Assembly (NCBI RefSeq): GCF_028858725.1 | Contig: NC_084768.1 | Location: forward strand, 34,130,664 to 34,194,663 | Direction of reading: 5' to 3' | From: Colius striatus | Lineage: Eukaryota; Chordata; Aves; Coliiformes; Coliidae | Length of the DNA: 64,000 nt | Shown: piece by piece, positions 13,501-23,740 of the stretch | Layout of the letters: the number at the start of each line of letters is the position of its first letter | Position numbering within the stretch: the first letter of the stretch is position 1 | Notes under the pieces: model-generated | What the model saw: only the letters and a program-made list of their open reading frames with translations | The model's database searches: none | Told to the model about the DNA's origin: nothing | Translations under genes and position numbers: made by a program

Positions 13501-16500
13501 AAACCTCGAAACACATGAACAGTCTATAGATGTAATGGGACATTTAACATCTGACAAAGTTTCAGGAAAAGAAACCTCTCAGATGTTGCCTGCTACCCAC
13601 TATTTAACTACACAGAGCTTTTCACAGCAAACATACATGCAAAAAGCAAAGACAGGTATGAACAGTACTGGGATGACACAACTACACCAAACCTGTCATG
13701 CATGGCACCCAAACAGTATCTTGCTAAAGATCATTAAATAGGCAAGTACTTAGACAGCAGACAAATACAATGCAATACAACAAAGCATCTTTCCCCAAAA
13801 TCAAGAAAAACAATCAGCCAAAAACAGTAAGGTGTTTTAAAGAAATTCATAAAGGGTCTTGGGACTCCATACAGGCACTAGGCAGCTGATCTTACTTCAA
13901 GGGCAGCAGTGTAGCGCACTGGGAGGTAGAAAACTTGATGATAGCACCACACAATTTCAGTCTACAAATAAGTGTTGGCAACAGCACTCAGTCTTTGGGA
14001 TTAACTATTTCCATACCAGTGAAGTTATTTTCTCTAGAGAAACATGCAACAATGGCGGCTACATAAAAAAGATCATTCTCAACACTGCTGCAGAAGAAAG
14101 TAATTTAAGAAACCACAAAAAGCCTTCAAGACACAATTGTGTCTTATGACAGAATGGTCTCCGGACTACTAGTGCTGTAGTACTTCCTAGCAAACGGGAA
14201 AAAGTTAACTGATTATTGCCTCTACAAATATCCGTTTCTTTCCAGAACAAAGTTCAGTGGAAGCAATCTATACCAAGCTAAGCATAACAGAGAATGGCAG
14301 ATGAAGAGAGAGGTAAGCAAGACTTACAGTTTAATGACAGATGAAGAGGAAATAAGGGTTTGAAAATGCTACATTGTGCTTAACTGAAAAAAAAAAAGCT
14401 ACAAATTTTAGGTCATGCCACTTTCCTTCTAGAATGTGATGACTAGCTTCTGCTTAACACAGCCCAAATGAAGAATGTTTTAGGGTTCGGTGTAGCTCTT
14501 CAAAGAGTCGTTATCTCTAAGCAACTTTTGTATTTGTATTTTGCAGTATGTATGTATTTGACCTTACATTCTAGAATGGCACTGGGCAACTTTCACAGCT
14601 TCTAAAACAACCGAAAAACTACAAGATAAAGGACTTTGTAATACTTCACAATTGATTGTTCACTTTTCAGGTTAGTTTTGCAGTCAAGATACTACTGAGA
14701 CACCACAAAGACAGAAGATAATTTAAATGACTAAAGGCAGAATGCAACAGGTTCTCTTGTTACAGTGTGAAGAAATAAAAGCTATGAGAGAAGTATAGCA
14801 TTGCTCTTAGCACACTCACTGCTAGACACAGCTTCATATTGCACACCCCACAGAGCGAGAGAGCAACAGCAACGGTCATTTTAGGTCAAGGGCAGCAACC
14901 TTGTTCAGAAGCCTGGGCACAGTCCAAAAGCATGTCCATTTATGCAGTACACCCCCAGCACACACATAATCCAAAAGCACAGTTTCCTTGGCTCCAGGTC
15001 AGTGGCTAGTTGCAGCATAACCAAAAATAATGTGACGGGAATGCATTCAGGCAAACAAGAAAGAGACTGAGAAGGTCACAATCAGCTATGTCACTGAAAG
15101 CTGGGGCTTTGGATTGCTCTGCATTACTGAAGCTCAAAGGTCTCCACAAACATTTGAGAAGAGGGCAACAAAGCAGAACTGTTGTAGAGAAAATACCAAG
15201 CTTCAGTAGAAGTCTGTGTCTCAATAATAAAGTAACATGTAAAGAAAAACCTTAGAGCTAATAAAGTTTTTCCTTAAGTTTGTGCTCTGGCCTGAGCTGC
15301 AGTCAAGTAGCTCTTCCTGGTGGCTAACAAGTGGGAAAAGACTCCTAGCTATTTTCTTGCAAAGTGAAAAATAGTTTCATATTCTTAAACACACTTACTA
15401 GATCTTGCCTTAGACAGCAATCATTTTATGCTACTTAATAAGAGAGAAACCACTAATTAACTACCTGGGCCCAAAGAAAGGCAGTCTGAACACCAGGAGT
15501 AGGATTGAGTCATTAGTTTCTCTTGTCTTCATACCCTCCAATGTACAAAAACTGAATAAAAGCATGTGACTTGCTTCAAGTTGCAACTGCCACCTGCTAT
15601 GTTTACACTTCTGTGATATATTTGAAAGCTCCTCCAAATGTCTGAATGTGTCTGTCACTCAATCGTACTTATATCATTCACTGCTGATGTAGGTTCATTG
15701 GCAGTGCAGCCGGTGATAGAAGCAGAACATCTACTTCCTAGGTCAGAAGAAAAAGGCTGAGAAGCCCAACAACAGGCAAGTGCCCAGATTGCGTGTCAGA
15801 CCTAAGATAAGCTGTGTAAAATCCTATTTGATACATATTGTGTCAACAACTCTGCTCATGTGTCTCAACACAAATGAGCCTTTCCCCCTGCTTTACGCAT
15901 GTCTAACCTCTAAATCCACAAGTATACATTTTCCTTCCGTTATGCATGTTTTTCTCCATAGGGGAGATGCCAAACACTTGGGTTTTGGAAGCCAAATTTA
16001 TACAAAATTAAATGCATCTACCCTAGCATCCTCTTGATTCTAATAGACATGGCTGGGTGATAGGAAAGGCCAGTGTGTCTGGGAATAGATTCTAAAATGT
16101 TTTGTCACCTTTTCATATATTATCAATTCCTTCCTGTTAACTACATTTTGTTTATTCTCCTTCCCTAATCTTGCAGTTCCAAACTCTTTACCCTAATTAC
16201 CATAAAATAATCCTTTCAGTCCCTTCATTCAGTAGAAAGCTGTAGGAGTTAAATACCTTCCTCTTGAAAGTAACTCAAGTCCACTCTCCACTTGTGTAGA
16301 TAATTGTTTTAAACTACATGGATAGTCAGGAACAACTCTCACTACAGGAATAATGGCCAATATCCAACTCCTTTACCTAACAATCTTTAAGGTTTTATTT
16401 CTGAAGCAAATACTCTGCTGTGTTTCATCTGATACAGTGATATCTAATATTCAAGACAAAGCTCATAAAACAAGACATAGGATTAGATTTTTGTAGACGA

Positions 16501-19500
16501 AAAGTAACATATAGCTTAACTGTATCTTACATGTGTTGTACATTATGGGCCGTTTTTGTTTTACAATGCTTTATTGGGTAACCCTGTTTCAGCATTTGCC
16601 ACCTTTTTGAGTGTTTACATTTATTACAGGTTTAGTGTCTTTGTTTAAATAACTAAAATGTTTAGGTGAAACCAAGCAGAAGTGTAAAGGCCAGGAAACA
16701 AGAGAGTAAAAAGGGGTTCTGTATTTCAATAGTTTTGGACATTTCTTTAAATATGGCACAAATATGAACTACTACTCATGCATTGTCAGTATAGTTCAGA
16801 TCATTTGTATTCAATGAAAATAGAAATTCATAGCAACAAACTGCTATGCCCTAGTACCAGCAGCTATTAAAAGAGAAACATTGGTTGTCAGTGTTTTCAC
16901 ACAGACAGACTGTACTTGTATTACGGCACAAAATACCATTTAGGAAAATAGTCAAGATTAGTTCAAAGATTTATTTAAATACTTTCTATTGCTGGGGAAA
17001 AAAAAAATAAAAGAAGAGGAAAGAAAAATTCATTCTAAAAACCAGTCTTTTCAGACCTTGCTCAGTGACAAACTCTTGGGCATTACACTTTCTCGATTTT
17101 AACTAACAGAGGACAAAGTACAAAGAATACTGACCGACTTCTGCTGGTTTTCCTTCATTGTTTTGCTCTATAAATCTTTCTCCAATACTAAACTGTGGAA
17201 AAAATAGAATCATTGATCTTTAAAATAGATTTTATGAGACATTTCCCTAAATGAAAGCAACATTTTCTTTTTTCAGGACATTGATCACCAGTGCTGGAGT
17301 CACTTCTGTTTGCTCCTGATGAAGTCATGACTGGTTTTTTTCTGTATCATATAACCATGGTAGTGTGTATTTTCAAACAAGACGATTTCTTATGATTCTG
17401 AAATGCCCAAATACTACAACTGAAGTAATAACCATATTTACATAGAATAGCTTCCCCCTTCCCAAGAAGCTTTACAAAGGAGACAGACTTTTTGAAGAAA
17501 GCAACTCAAATAGAGAAACAGCACATTTTTCTTTCCATGCTTTCCTGCAAGGAAGTACCATGAAACACTAACAACTTACCGTAAGTAAACAGTTCTATAT
17601 TATTATGTTTTGCAAGACTTTAGAAAGTTGTGGTTAAAACATACTGTCATCTGCAAGTGACACTGCCTCTCAGTTCTAAAAATCTGATGAGTGATGTAAT
17701 AGCTCTTACAGAAGAACACCTGTGACTAATGCAGCTAGTACTTATTAAGTGATCTTTGACCCACTAAGGTAGGTTAGCATAACATATACAGCTTAATTAT
17801 TCATACATTACTATTTGATATGAGTTGCACTGGACCTTGTCCGTATTGTCTGACTGCAGAAAAGTAGGTGAAAGTTGCCTCTTTCCTCCTACCTTAATTT
17901 CTGTAGTTTACTGTTCTAGACCAAAAGTTAATACACAATACAAAAAGACTGTGTAAGACAACTTTTTTGTTACACATTCAAACACATCTGACTTGCTAAA
18001 AAATTACTTTTGTTTAGAAAAACCTGTATGTTTTTACTTTTCAACCTTGACTAGCAGTGATACAGAACTATTGCTGACATTCCAGTAAAACTGTAAAAAA
18101 AACCAAACCACACAAAAGAAAACAAAAAACAGTTATTCCATCAATAATAAAACTTGATACAATGTATATCTTATTTTGTACACAAAGTATGCATAAGCAT
18201 AAATATTTAAGTCTGCATTCTTAAATAAACTGTGCAAGGAAGGAAGGAAGAGGTTTTGCAGATGAAACTTACAATTCCACTAGAACACTTCCATGGTTCA
18301 CTTGAGCCTTAAGGCCTGTGTTTTGCTTCTTATACTCAAGTCTGTATCATTCACTTTTGCCCTCAGGAAGCTCAAAACTAGAATTTCATCTTCCAGAAAT
18401 CAAGAAGCTGAAATTCATCTCACACTAACCTGACACAACATTTCCAGGCATTACAGACCAAGGTTACCAAAGGAATTTACACATATAACACTAAATCACC
18501 GCTATTCCTCACACATTTCAGTCAGTAAACTTCAAGCAGCAGATATACCACCAATCCTCTTCCAGACTACATAGATTAACAAGTGAAAATCTTCTCCATA
18601 GGAATAAGTAAACAAATTTAGGACAGCTGTATCCTCCTAGCTTCTCCTTCTTTCCAAAGAGGCAGAGAGAAATACAAGACAGAAATTAGAGGGTGCACTA
18701 GGCCCTGGAGATTTTCATCATTACTGCACACAGGTTTACCACTTGTTATTATATGTCAGCATCATATACCAGTACAAGTAGCCTGGCACACTTGTGAAGA
18801 TATGGCATAAAGACAAGTATAAGAGCTATAATTTACATTAGCAATAAAGCATTAGGACATGAATGATACATGAACTACCAAGACAAAGTAGGATGAGGCA
18901 ATGATAATAACTTGATGCTTCTGTCTAGGCTGGTGGTATAGGCAATGTAGCTTACCTACTGCCTAGTCTTGATAGGTAACATTCTGTAAGGTTCCTGGCA
19001 AGGTCTGCCTCACGGGGAAACATGGAGGAAAAGAACAAAGACCAGTGGGCAAAAATCATCCTCAAAAATAGCATTCGAGCAGCAGCACAGCTACTAGGGA
19101 AAGAACTGAATGTTGGATGTTAGAGTTTGGAACCTATGACCACAATACAGCACCAGTAGTAAATAAGATCTTAGCTGCGGAGGAACTCAAAAGTGTAAAG
19201 CAATGCATAGGTACAAGTGCAACAACCAACTTTGCAAGTATGGTACTTACAAAGGGACAGATGAAGTCAGGCTCTCCCGACTCCATTCAACTGCTGAAGT
19301 AGCAGGAACATAACTAATAAATTATCGCCACTTTCCAATTCTCACTAATCTTGTAATAGGGTTTTGTCCACATAACACATATGAATGCCTCAGATCTTTA
19401 ACAATGTACCTAGCGATATCAAAGATTCATATGGAAAGGGAGTTACACATTCTAAATACAGCCTTCAGCATTAAGGCTAACGTTCACATTCAGAATATTG

Positions 19501-20696
19501 ACTCTCAAGCTAATAGTTGCATTGCCACTGTCAATTGCTATTGTCTCTCAGCTCACCATTTTTTTACCCTTCCATAAAGGGTATTTTTAACTATGGTTCA
19601 GTATAGATAGCTGAAAAATACCATTCCTCCCTAAGAGATTGGTAGAAGACTATCTCTCAGCAATATTTTCTGATCTTGATGGTTTTATTCTCATGCAAAC
19701 AGTGTAAGGTAGCAAAACCACGAACTGTCAGCATTGTATCTATTTCTGACATGTTACATGACTAAGCTACCTAACTTCACAAAGCTCTTAAAGACACCAT
19801 GTTTGAAAGGAATTAGGGAATATAAAACTGGATTATTGCTTAATCACAAGTATGTTATTACTTAAGTCTGATAAATCCATTTCACCACCAAAACCTAGCA
19901 CCAGGATAAGTTTGTAGTGACTATACAATATCTAACTGTACCACAGTAAGACATTGGATCTTTAGCACATAGACAATAATCTACAGCCACCAATGTGTCA
20001 AAATTGTGAAAAGATTAAGCACGAGGTATGTTCTTCATCTGCCACACTTTATGGTATCCAAATGCTCCACAGGAGATTAACAAACACACAACCTGGCACA
20101 CATACACCAGCAAGGCATCCTCATAGGCCTCATAATCGGAAGATACCTCTTGGAAACTGCCGTCCCTGTACCTTACTCCCACACGGTAGAACTAAAACAG
20201 CAGCTGGGGTCCACTATTTGCCTACGCAGATAGGGCGTCTCAGGACAAGAGCCAATTGCTCGCTTATCACAGAATCACAGTTCACGGCCACGAAAATGCA
20301 GAAAACGAATGGGATTTGAGCAACAAGGTGGCTGGATACTCCCCAGAAGGGCACGGGCTGCACCTCAGGGACGGCTGGAGAGGAGAAGCAGCCTGACAGC
20401 TCTCCACGGGAGCCACCTCCCCGGCAGAAGGGTGTCGACAGTCGCAGCAGCAGGGACGCGGCTGCCTCTCTGCCAGGCAGACAGCCGACGAGGGCACCGC
20501 AGCTCCCGTTCGCTCTAGCACTACGGCTGGCCCCGGCGCCCCTCCCGCCCCGGGCCTAGCCCTCTCTCCCCACTCACCCGTGCTGGGCGGCTGCCGCCCG
20601 CCGCTTGTTGAGCAGGCAGAGGAGAGCGCAGGCGGCGGCGGCAGAGCCGGCGATGGCGGAGTGGCGCACGGTGAGGTACTTGCTGTAGGCAGCCAT
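1513..20696 (-). CDS. ABCD3: ABCD3 (PMP70), peroxisomal ABC half-transporter, exons 1-8 (3' part off window)
   Basis: Gene-level entry. Eight coding exons on the minus strand splice in frame to residues 1-231. Known role of the family: a half-transporter of the peroxisomal membrane that dimerises and imports branched-chain and dicarboxylic acyl-CoAs and bile-acid intermediates. Seen here: an N-terminus starting MAAYSKYLT, a Leu/Ala-rich hydrophobic stretch (about residues 18-29), the basic segment KEGKKER, a first membrane helix at about 86-105, a second at about 128-148, and the start of a third in exon 8. The Walker A, signature and Walker B motifs lie further left, outside the window. Exon sequences match human PMP70 closely from memory, for example VPRTLCKE, IGRSRKDFK, KYGLNELKLCFRVRLT and NPDQLLTQDVEKFCNS. 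The bird N-terminus is a few residues longer than human because of extra alanines. Intron 1 is 12.9 kb; the others are 0.6-1.2 kb. The identification is firm; no search was run. Confidence 0.96.
2532..2655 (-). CDS. ABCD3: ABCD3 coding exon 7
   Basis: 124 nt. One base completes Lys171, then 41 codons (172-212) in phase 0 out. The acceptor is TTGTTTCAG and the donor is GTAAGT. It contains YYKMGNLDNRIANPDQLLTQ and then DVEKFCNSVVDLYSNLSK, near-identical to human. This is a cytosolic stretch between membrane helices 2 and 3, conserved across ABCD proteins (NPDQ/NADQ..T.D...F motif). Confidence 0.97.
3241..3338 (-). CDS. ABCD3: ABCD3 coding exon 6
   Basis: 98 nt, phase 0 in, two bases of Lys171 out. 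The donor is GTAAGT and the acceptor TTTTAG. It encodes ISLVNNFLKYG, NELKLCFRVRLTRYL and YEEYL (residues 139-170), the end of the second membrane helix and the conserved stretch after it. Human has Gln where the bird codon gives Lys at the junction with exon 7. Confidence 0.96.
4108..4177 (-). CDS. ABCD3: ABCD3 coding exon 5
   Basis: 70 nt. One base completes Ser115, then 23 codons to residue 138: AIIGRSRKDFKKYLF, then NFIAAMPA. The donor is GTAAGT and the acceptor is TTTACAG. The second membrane helix begins here and continues into exon 6. Human has IAAMPL where this sequence has IAAMPA, at the exon edge. Confidence 0.95.
5030..5118 (-). CDS. ABCD3: ABCD3 coding exon 4 (first transmembrane helix)
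   Basis: 89 nt, entering in phase 0 and leaving two bases of Ser115. The donor is GTATCT and the acceptor ends TAG at 5120-5119. It encodes TGYLLLIAVMLVVRTYCDIW and then MIQNGTVIE (residues 86-114). The first part is the first membrane helix. Differences from human are conservative, such as V to L and S to V inside the helix. Confidence 0.96.
5225..5655 (-). mobile_element. Old CR1 LINE remnant, reverse transcriptase part
   Basis: Minus-strand translation, with frame changes, gives EQILLEASSCHMKDKKVISN, then SQPGFTHDRSYLTTLI and a weak DVKYLDCSKAL. These match the CR1 RT region EQILLEA..HM.D..VI..SQHGFTKG.SCLTNL and the motif A region YLDFSKAF. Further 5', about 5450-5655, shows decayed similarity to the RT start. 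Several stops and frameshifts make it a dead fossil in ABCD3 intron 3. Confidence 0.75.
6322..6420 (-). CDS. ABCD3: ABCD3 coding exon 3
   Basis: 99 nt, 33 codons, phase 0 at both ends, so skipping it would keep the frame. The acceptor is TTTAAAACAG and the donor is GTAAGC. It encodes residues 53-85, beginning KEGKKERAMVD and ending VPRTLCKE, almost as in human PMP70. This basic segment precedes the first membrane helix and faces the cytosol in the family. Confidence 0.96.
7662..7698 (-). CDS. ABCD3: ABCD3 coding exon 2 (37-nt microexon)
   Basis: The acceptor is a T-rich tract ending CCACAG, just above 7698, and the donor GTAACC starts at 7661. The exon has 37 nt: one base completing Gly40, then 12 codons reading KRSGKQASQNNE (human: KKSGKPPLQNNE). 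It ends in phase 0. Very short exons like this are easily missed by gene predictors. Its phase is the only one that joins exon 1 to exon 3. Confidence 0.93.
8895..10002 (+). mobile_element. CR1 LINE, RT fragment joined to 3' end
   Basis: From about 8970 the frame reads LPWVEEEEVKDLLTKLKAHK, then SMGPDGMHPRVLRELADV, a one-frame slip near 9100, and TGEVPEDWRKANVTPVFKKG through YLDFSKAF. Motif A keeps its first Asp, but the usual FDTVSH reads FVTVSH. At about 9565 the sequence jumps from the RT (RVVINGH) to the far 3' end (IKGIEHLSYEERLWELGLF), so the FADD catalytic motif is lost. The element ends in the typical CR1 tail with two TATGATTC-like units at 9990-10002. It is the best-preserved repeat in the window and cannot encode a working RT. 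Confidence 0.92.
10551..10657 (+). mobile_element. CR1 3' tail fragment
   Basis: About 107 bases of CR1 end: a TGACCT..TCTAGG start, GGACTGGATGATCTTT in the middle, TTTCAACCCTAAGATTCTG and a GATTCTGTGATT tail. It is typical of the severe 5' truncation of most CR1 copies. Confidence 0.88.
10980..11311 (+). mobile_element. ERVL-type LTR fragment (avian endogenous retrovirus), 3' truncated
   Basis: It starts with TGTCCTGGTTTTAGCTGGGA followed by ATAGAGTTAATTTTC, the recognisable 5' end of a common avian ERVL LTR. Diverged LTR sequence continues through GGCCAGGACAGCTAACCC and GGGCATCGGTCA to about 11311. The rest of the LTR and any internal viral genes are absent, and no target-site repeat is evident. 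It is a decayed non-coding relic. Confidence 0.78.
12960..13420 (+). mobile_element. Old diverged CR1 3' region
   Basis: Weak but collinear similarity to CR1: GATCAGTTTTGGACA, then AGGTTCATCAGAGGGCCACC, CTATAG..AAAGCAG, a GGGAGACC block, AACTGGATATAAGAAAAA and a degenerate 3' part. There are many substitutions. It is older than the 9-kb copy. Confidence 0.6.
13483..13505. repeat. CAAA simple repeat
   Basis: Several consecutive CAAA units in AT-rich intron sequence. Confidence 0.8.
17135..17192 (-). other. Possible cryptic exon in ABCD3 intron 1
   Basis: On the minus strand a T-rich tract ending TTCCACAG precedes 17192, and a donor GTCAGTA follows 17135. The 58-nt segment can read FSIGERFIEQNNEGKPAEV in one frame. 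If it were spliced after ABCD3 exon 1 in phase, it would meet a TAG stop after about nine codons, so it would act as a poison exon rather than add protein. It may be chance. Confidence 0.2.
20578..20696 (-). CDS. ABCD3: ABCD3 coding exon 1 (start codon exon)
   Basis: The ATG is at 20696-20694 and the exon ends at 20578 with donor GTGAGT, leaving two bases of codon 40 (phase 2). It encodes residues 1-39. The start is chosen because MAAYSKYLT matches the conserved PMP70 start MAAFSKYLT. Ser5, reported to matter for keeping the protein out of the ER, is present. Residues 18-29 are a hydrophobic Ala/Leu run, followed by NKRR and then AAAA. The human protein has fewer alanines here. The family uses this N-terminal region for PEX19-dependent targeting to peroxisomes. 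The exon sits inside a CpG island. Confidence 0.95.
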
Positions 20697-20704
20697 AGCG
20701 CGAG

Positions 20705-20773
20705 TGCAGCCGCGGAGCCCAGCAGAGCCCAGCCGAGCCGAGCGGAGCCGAGCGCAGCCGAGGCCGGCCGAGC
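20705..20773. repeat. Imperfect AGCCG/AGCGG tandem repeat in ABCD3 5' UTR region
   Basis: Repeated 5-7 base units of the type AGCCG, AGCGG and AGCCC fill about 70 bases directly upstream of the ABCD3 start codon. On the transcribed strand this reads as CGGCT units. It is GC-rich, likely structured in RNA, and possibly length-variable. Confidence 0.7.
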
Positions 20774-23684
20774 AGGCGCGGGGAGTGCCGGGAGGAGGCG
20801 GGGCCGCGCGGCCTCTCCTCAGCCGGCGGGACGGCCGGCACCCAGCCGGGCTTGGTGTCGCCTCGACCGGGGAGCGGCCGTGGGGCGGTTGTGCAACAGT
20901 AATTAGCGCAGCTTCCCCATCTCCCGCGGCAGGGAGCGGATCAAAAGGAAGGGGCGTTTTATCCTGCACCGGCGCGGTCGGGCCTGCTGCCGGCTGTCCT
21001 CGCCTGGAAGCCGGGCCTCGGGGCCTGGCGGCCGGGCCTGGGCTCGCCGTTTAGTCTTCCCGGGCATCCTGGGCTTGACACCTCCGGCGTGTGGGGCTGC
21101 GGAGGTTCGCTTTCACGGAGGGCCTTTGTGCAAGTGAACATTGTGTTTCCCGAGCGAGAATTATGCATGGCATATAAACGTGGAGACAATACGAGATACG
21201 CTTTTAAGGGAGACTTTGTTGTAAGTTTTGCTATACTGTCTGTGTTTTTTAGGGCCGTGAGAGGAGCTGCTAAGCTAGACTTTCAGACAGAGGGTGGAAT
21301 GAGTTGTTACCTGTGTTAAGTCCAGAAAGACAATCGCTATCGCAGGTAGAGCCATGCCAAGTACAGCAGGAGATACCAGACAGACACCTACAAAACCAGT
21401 TACACTTGCACTGGTGCTTTTTCCAGCAGAGTTAATAGCAGTTTGCCAAGCCGAGCTATACCAGTGAAAACACCCATGCCAGCATAACTATGTTTACCCT
21501 GCATCTTCCCCTGTGGTCATAGCCCTCAGAAAGACATAATATGTGTGAACTGAGTGTACTTTCTAGAGGTACTGGTCAGTTGTGTATTTAAAGCCTATAC
21601 TGGTGCAGTGGCTAACGCTGAAATGACAAAGCAATTTATTTGGTCAAGCATAAATACAGAACAAAATGTGGTTAGAATCCACGTGTGTAGTCTAAAAAAA
21701 GATTTTCATACGGGCTTTTAAACATTTTAAAAACATTTTAATACCTTTGAATGTTGTGCTTCTGCTGTTGTGGTATAAGAGTGTGTGCATAGGTCAGTCC
21801 ACTTACCAAGTATTTCTGTTTCTTTCAGATATATCTGTCTGGAGTAGCAGGGCTGAATCTGCAGTTTTATGAGAAGTAACCCCCATTTCTTCACTGTGAA
21901 TCACCATATATACTTTTCTTTCTCACTCCCTCTCCCCATACTTGATATTTGGGGCAATTTTATGTTTTGTTGTAAAAGCTGGAGCCTCAGAACATTAAAT
22001 TCTTCACATTTTCTAGAGCACCAGCATGAGGACTACTGAATCTAGTTCTTTGACACTTGTTCTAGTGACCTGACACAAATCGATAATCTCCCTGCGTTAA
22101 AACGTCTACTGTACCTTGGTGCTTTGCGGAAAAAAACAAAAAATCAGACTATTTAAAGCGTTTCTTAACCTCAGGAAAATATACAGCAAAATTCCACTGC
22201 ATTAATAAATTCATATTGTTTTTTAAGATTGATGTTTGTAAAAGCATCTTGGTTTTTAAATCTTAGATGCTTTAGCAGTAGGTAAGTGTGAGAACGTAAA
22301 AAAAGGTAGGTTCTGCATCAAAGTAAACTTCTTATATTGACATCATTACAAAAATTAAAATATCTAGTTTTCAGGTTAACCAAACCTTTAGAGTTTTGAT
22401 GGTACTTCTAATATCGGTGCAGAGATCAAATGTGCTATGATACTGCTACGCACTTCTTTACAAGTCCTCTTCCATCCTTAAGCTTAGGTTCCCTTCCACA
22501 GAACTAGCTATGTAATATAGCCTAACTTTGTTTACAGGCAGTGTCCATCTGTTTGGGCCATGCTGACCTTTGTTGTTTGCATGACTGCATGATTTGCGTT
22601 CTGCTGTATTTGTCTTCCACAATGTCCTCATCCCACTTCTTGGGGCTAGCCAATACCATGTCCTATTACATATTTTATTTATCTTCTAACTTGTCCTTAA
22701 ATAATTCCGCATGCATCTTCTGTGATCTAAGAAATTTGACTGATGCATCCAGCCCTCCACTGTTTGTCCTGCTGCCTCTGGAACATTGCTTTTTTTCAGA
22801 GTAGCTTTGTTAATGTGATAGATGAATGGACACTTATTTCAAAACATGAGGTTTTTATTGATCCGTTAGTTTGTCAGTTTCCAACAACACTCGTAGCTAA
22901 ACGTATCCTTGATAAAATCTTCATTTTCACTTTTTTTTTCTTTAAAAAGCGCTTAATAAAAACAAGAATAAAATTGTTAAACATTTCAGATTCTCAACTT
23001 ATGTCCTCAGTCAATCTTCATTTTAGTAAGCTGAGTTTTAAGGAGTGAGTCAAAGGCAGAAATACAAGAGTGGTTGTTTTGTCCTGCTAATAGTTATGTG
23101 AATATTTTTTTTTTTTTTTAAAATGGAATCTGGGTTAACAAATAAGATGCCCCGATTTGGTTTCTCTCAGAACAGGAAGAACCTGTATTATTTGCTGTTG
23201 GCACTTGGCATACAACACCCAGTAGCATTCTTAGAACAACATATCATCTAATAATTAAATGAAAAATCCTGTTGTTTATTGTAAGTCCAGTGTAACGTAT
23301 ATTTGTTTAAATAGGTGGCATAAGAATTTGATTGATTTAAGTAAGTTGAGGTAAGCTGTAACGTGCAAACTGTACCATGTATGTTAATCAAGTCTGAAGG
23401 TAATTTGTGTAGTACTGGTCTCTGTTCTGTAGAGTTGCTTAATTTTTAAGTCCATATAAATTTTGAAAGATTTTTCACTTGTTAATTGTTGAGTCCTATG
23501 ATATTTTGTTACTTAATAACTAGTGAAGCCAGAAGGACAGTTCCAGGGATTAATGTGGTCTCTTTTGTGAAATCTGTATTATCTCTTAGGTATATCTCTT
23601 AGTTGTAAAATTTGGCATGGTTTGCAGGAAAATTAATGAACTGCTTGAAGAATCCAGTCATCAGCTATAAGTGATAAGGCTTTG

Positions 23685-23740
23685 GCATGCTACTGAACTG
23701 CTATACCAGTTTGGCATGCTATACTGAACTGCCTATTGTG
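23685..23740. repeat. Local direct duplication, about 27-29 bp
   Basis: TTTGGCATGCTACTGAACTG is followed by TTTGGCATGCTATACTGAAC with a small insertion, forming two adjacent near-copies. Confidence 0.7.

Larger units (their letters stand above)
7699..20577 (-). other. ABCD3: ABCD3 intron 1 (12.9 kb)
   Basis: No supported coding exon lies between exons 1 and 2. The intron holds CR1 copies at about 8895-10002, 10551-10657 and 12960-13420, an LTR fragment at 10980-11311, a CAAA-type repeat near 13485, homopolymer runs and a possible cryptic exon at 17135-17192. Apart from these I see only AT-rich intronic sequence. Confidence 0.85.
20480..21110 (-). promoter_or_regulatory. ABCD3: ABCD3 CpG island, promoter and 5' UTR
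   Basis: A sharp rise in G+C and CpG covers the start codon and about 400 bases upstream, against AT-rich DNA on both sides. It has an Sp1-like GGCGGGG at 20797-20803 and another GGGGCGG at 20882-20888. No TATA box is placed for the minus strand. This is the usual form of a housekeeping promoter. The transcription start is not determined from sequence alone. Confidence 0.8.

Noticed and set aside
20265-20285. TCACAGAATCACAG as a CR1 tail
   Set aside because: It is only about 14 bases and no adjoining CR1 sequence is recognisable.
20521-20969. Several frames on both strands around the ABCD3 start
   Set aside because: They are CpG-island shadows; only the frame of MAAYSKYLT is conserved and splices correctly.
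21089-21319. 76-codon plus-strand frame beyond the ABCD3 promoter
   Set aside because: No domain, biased composition at the CpG-island edge, and a consensus donor inside it; better treated as possible non-coding transcription.
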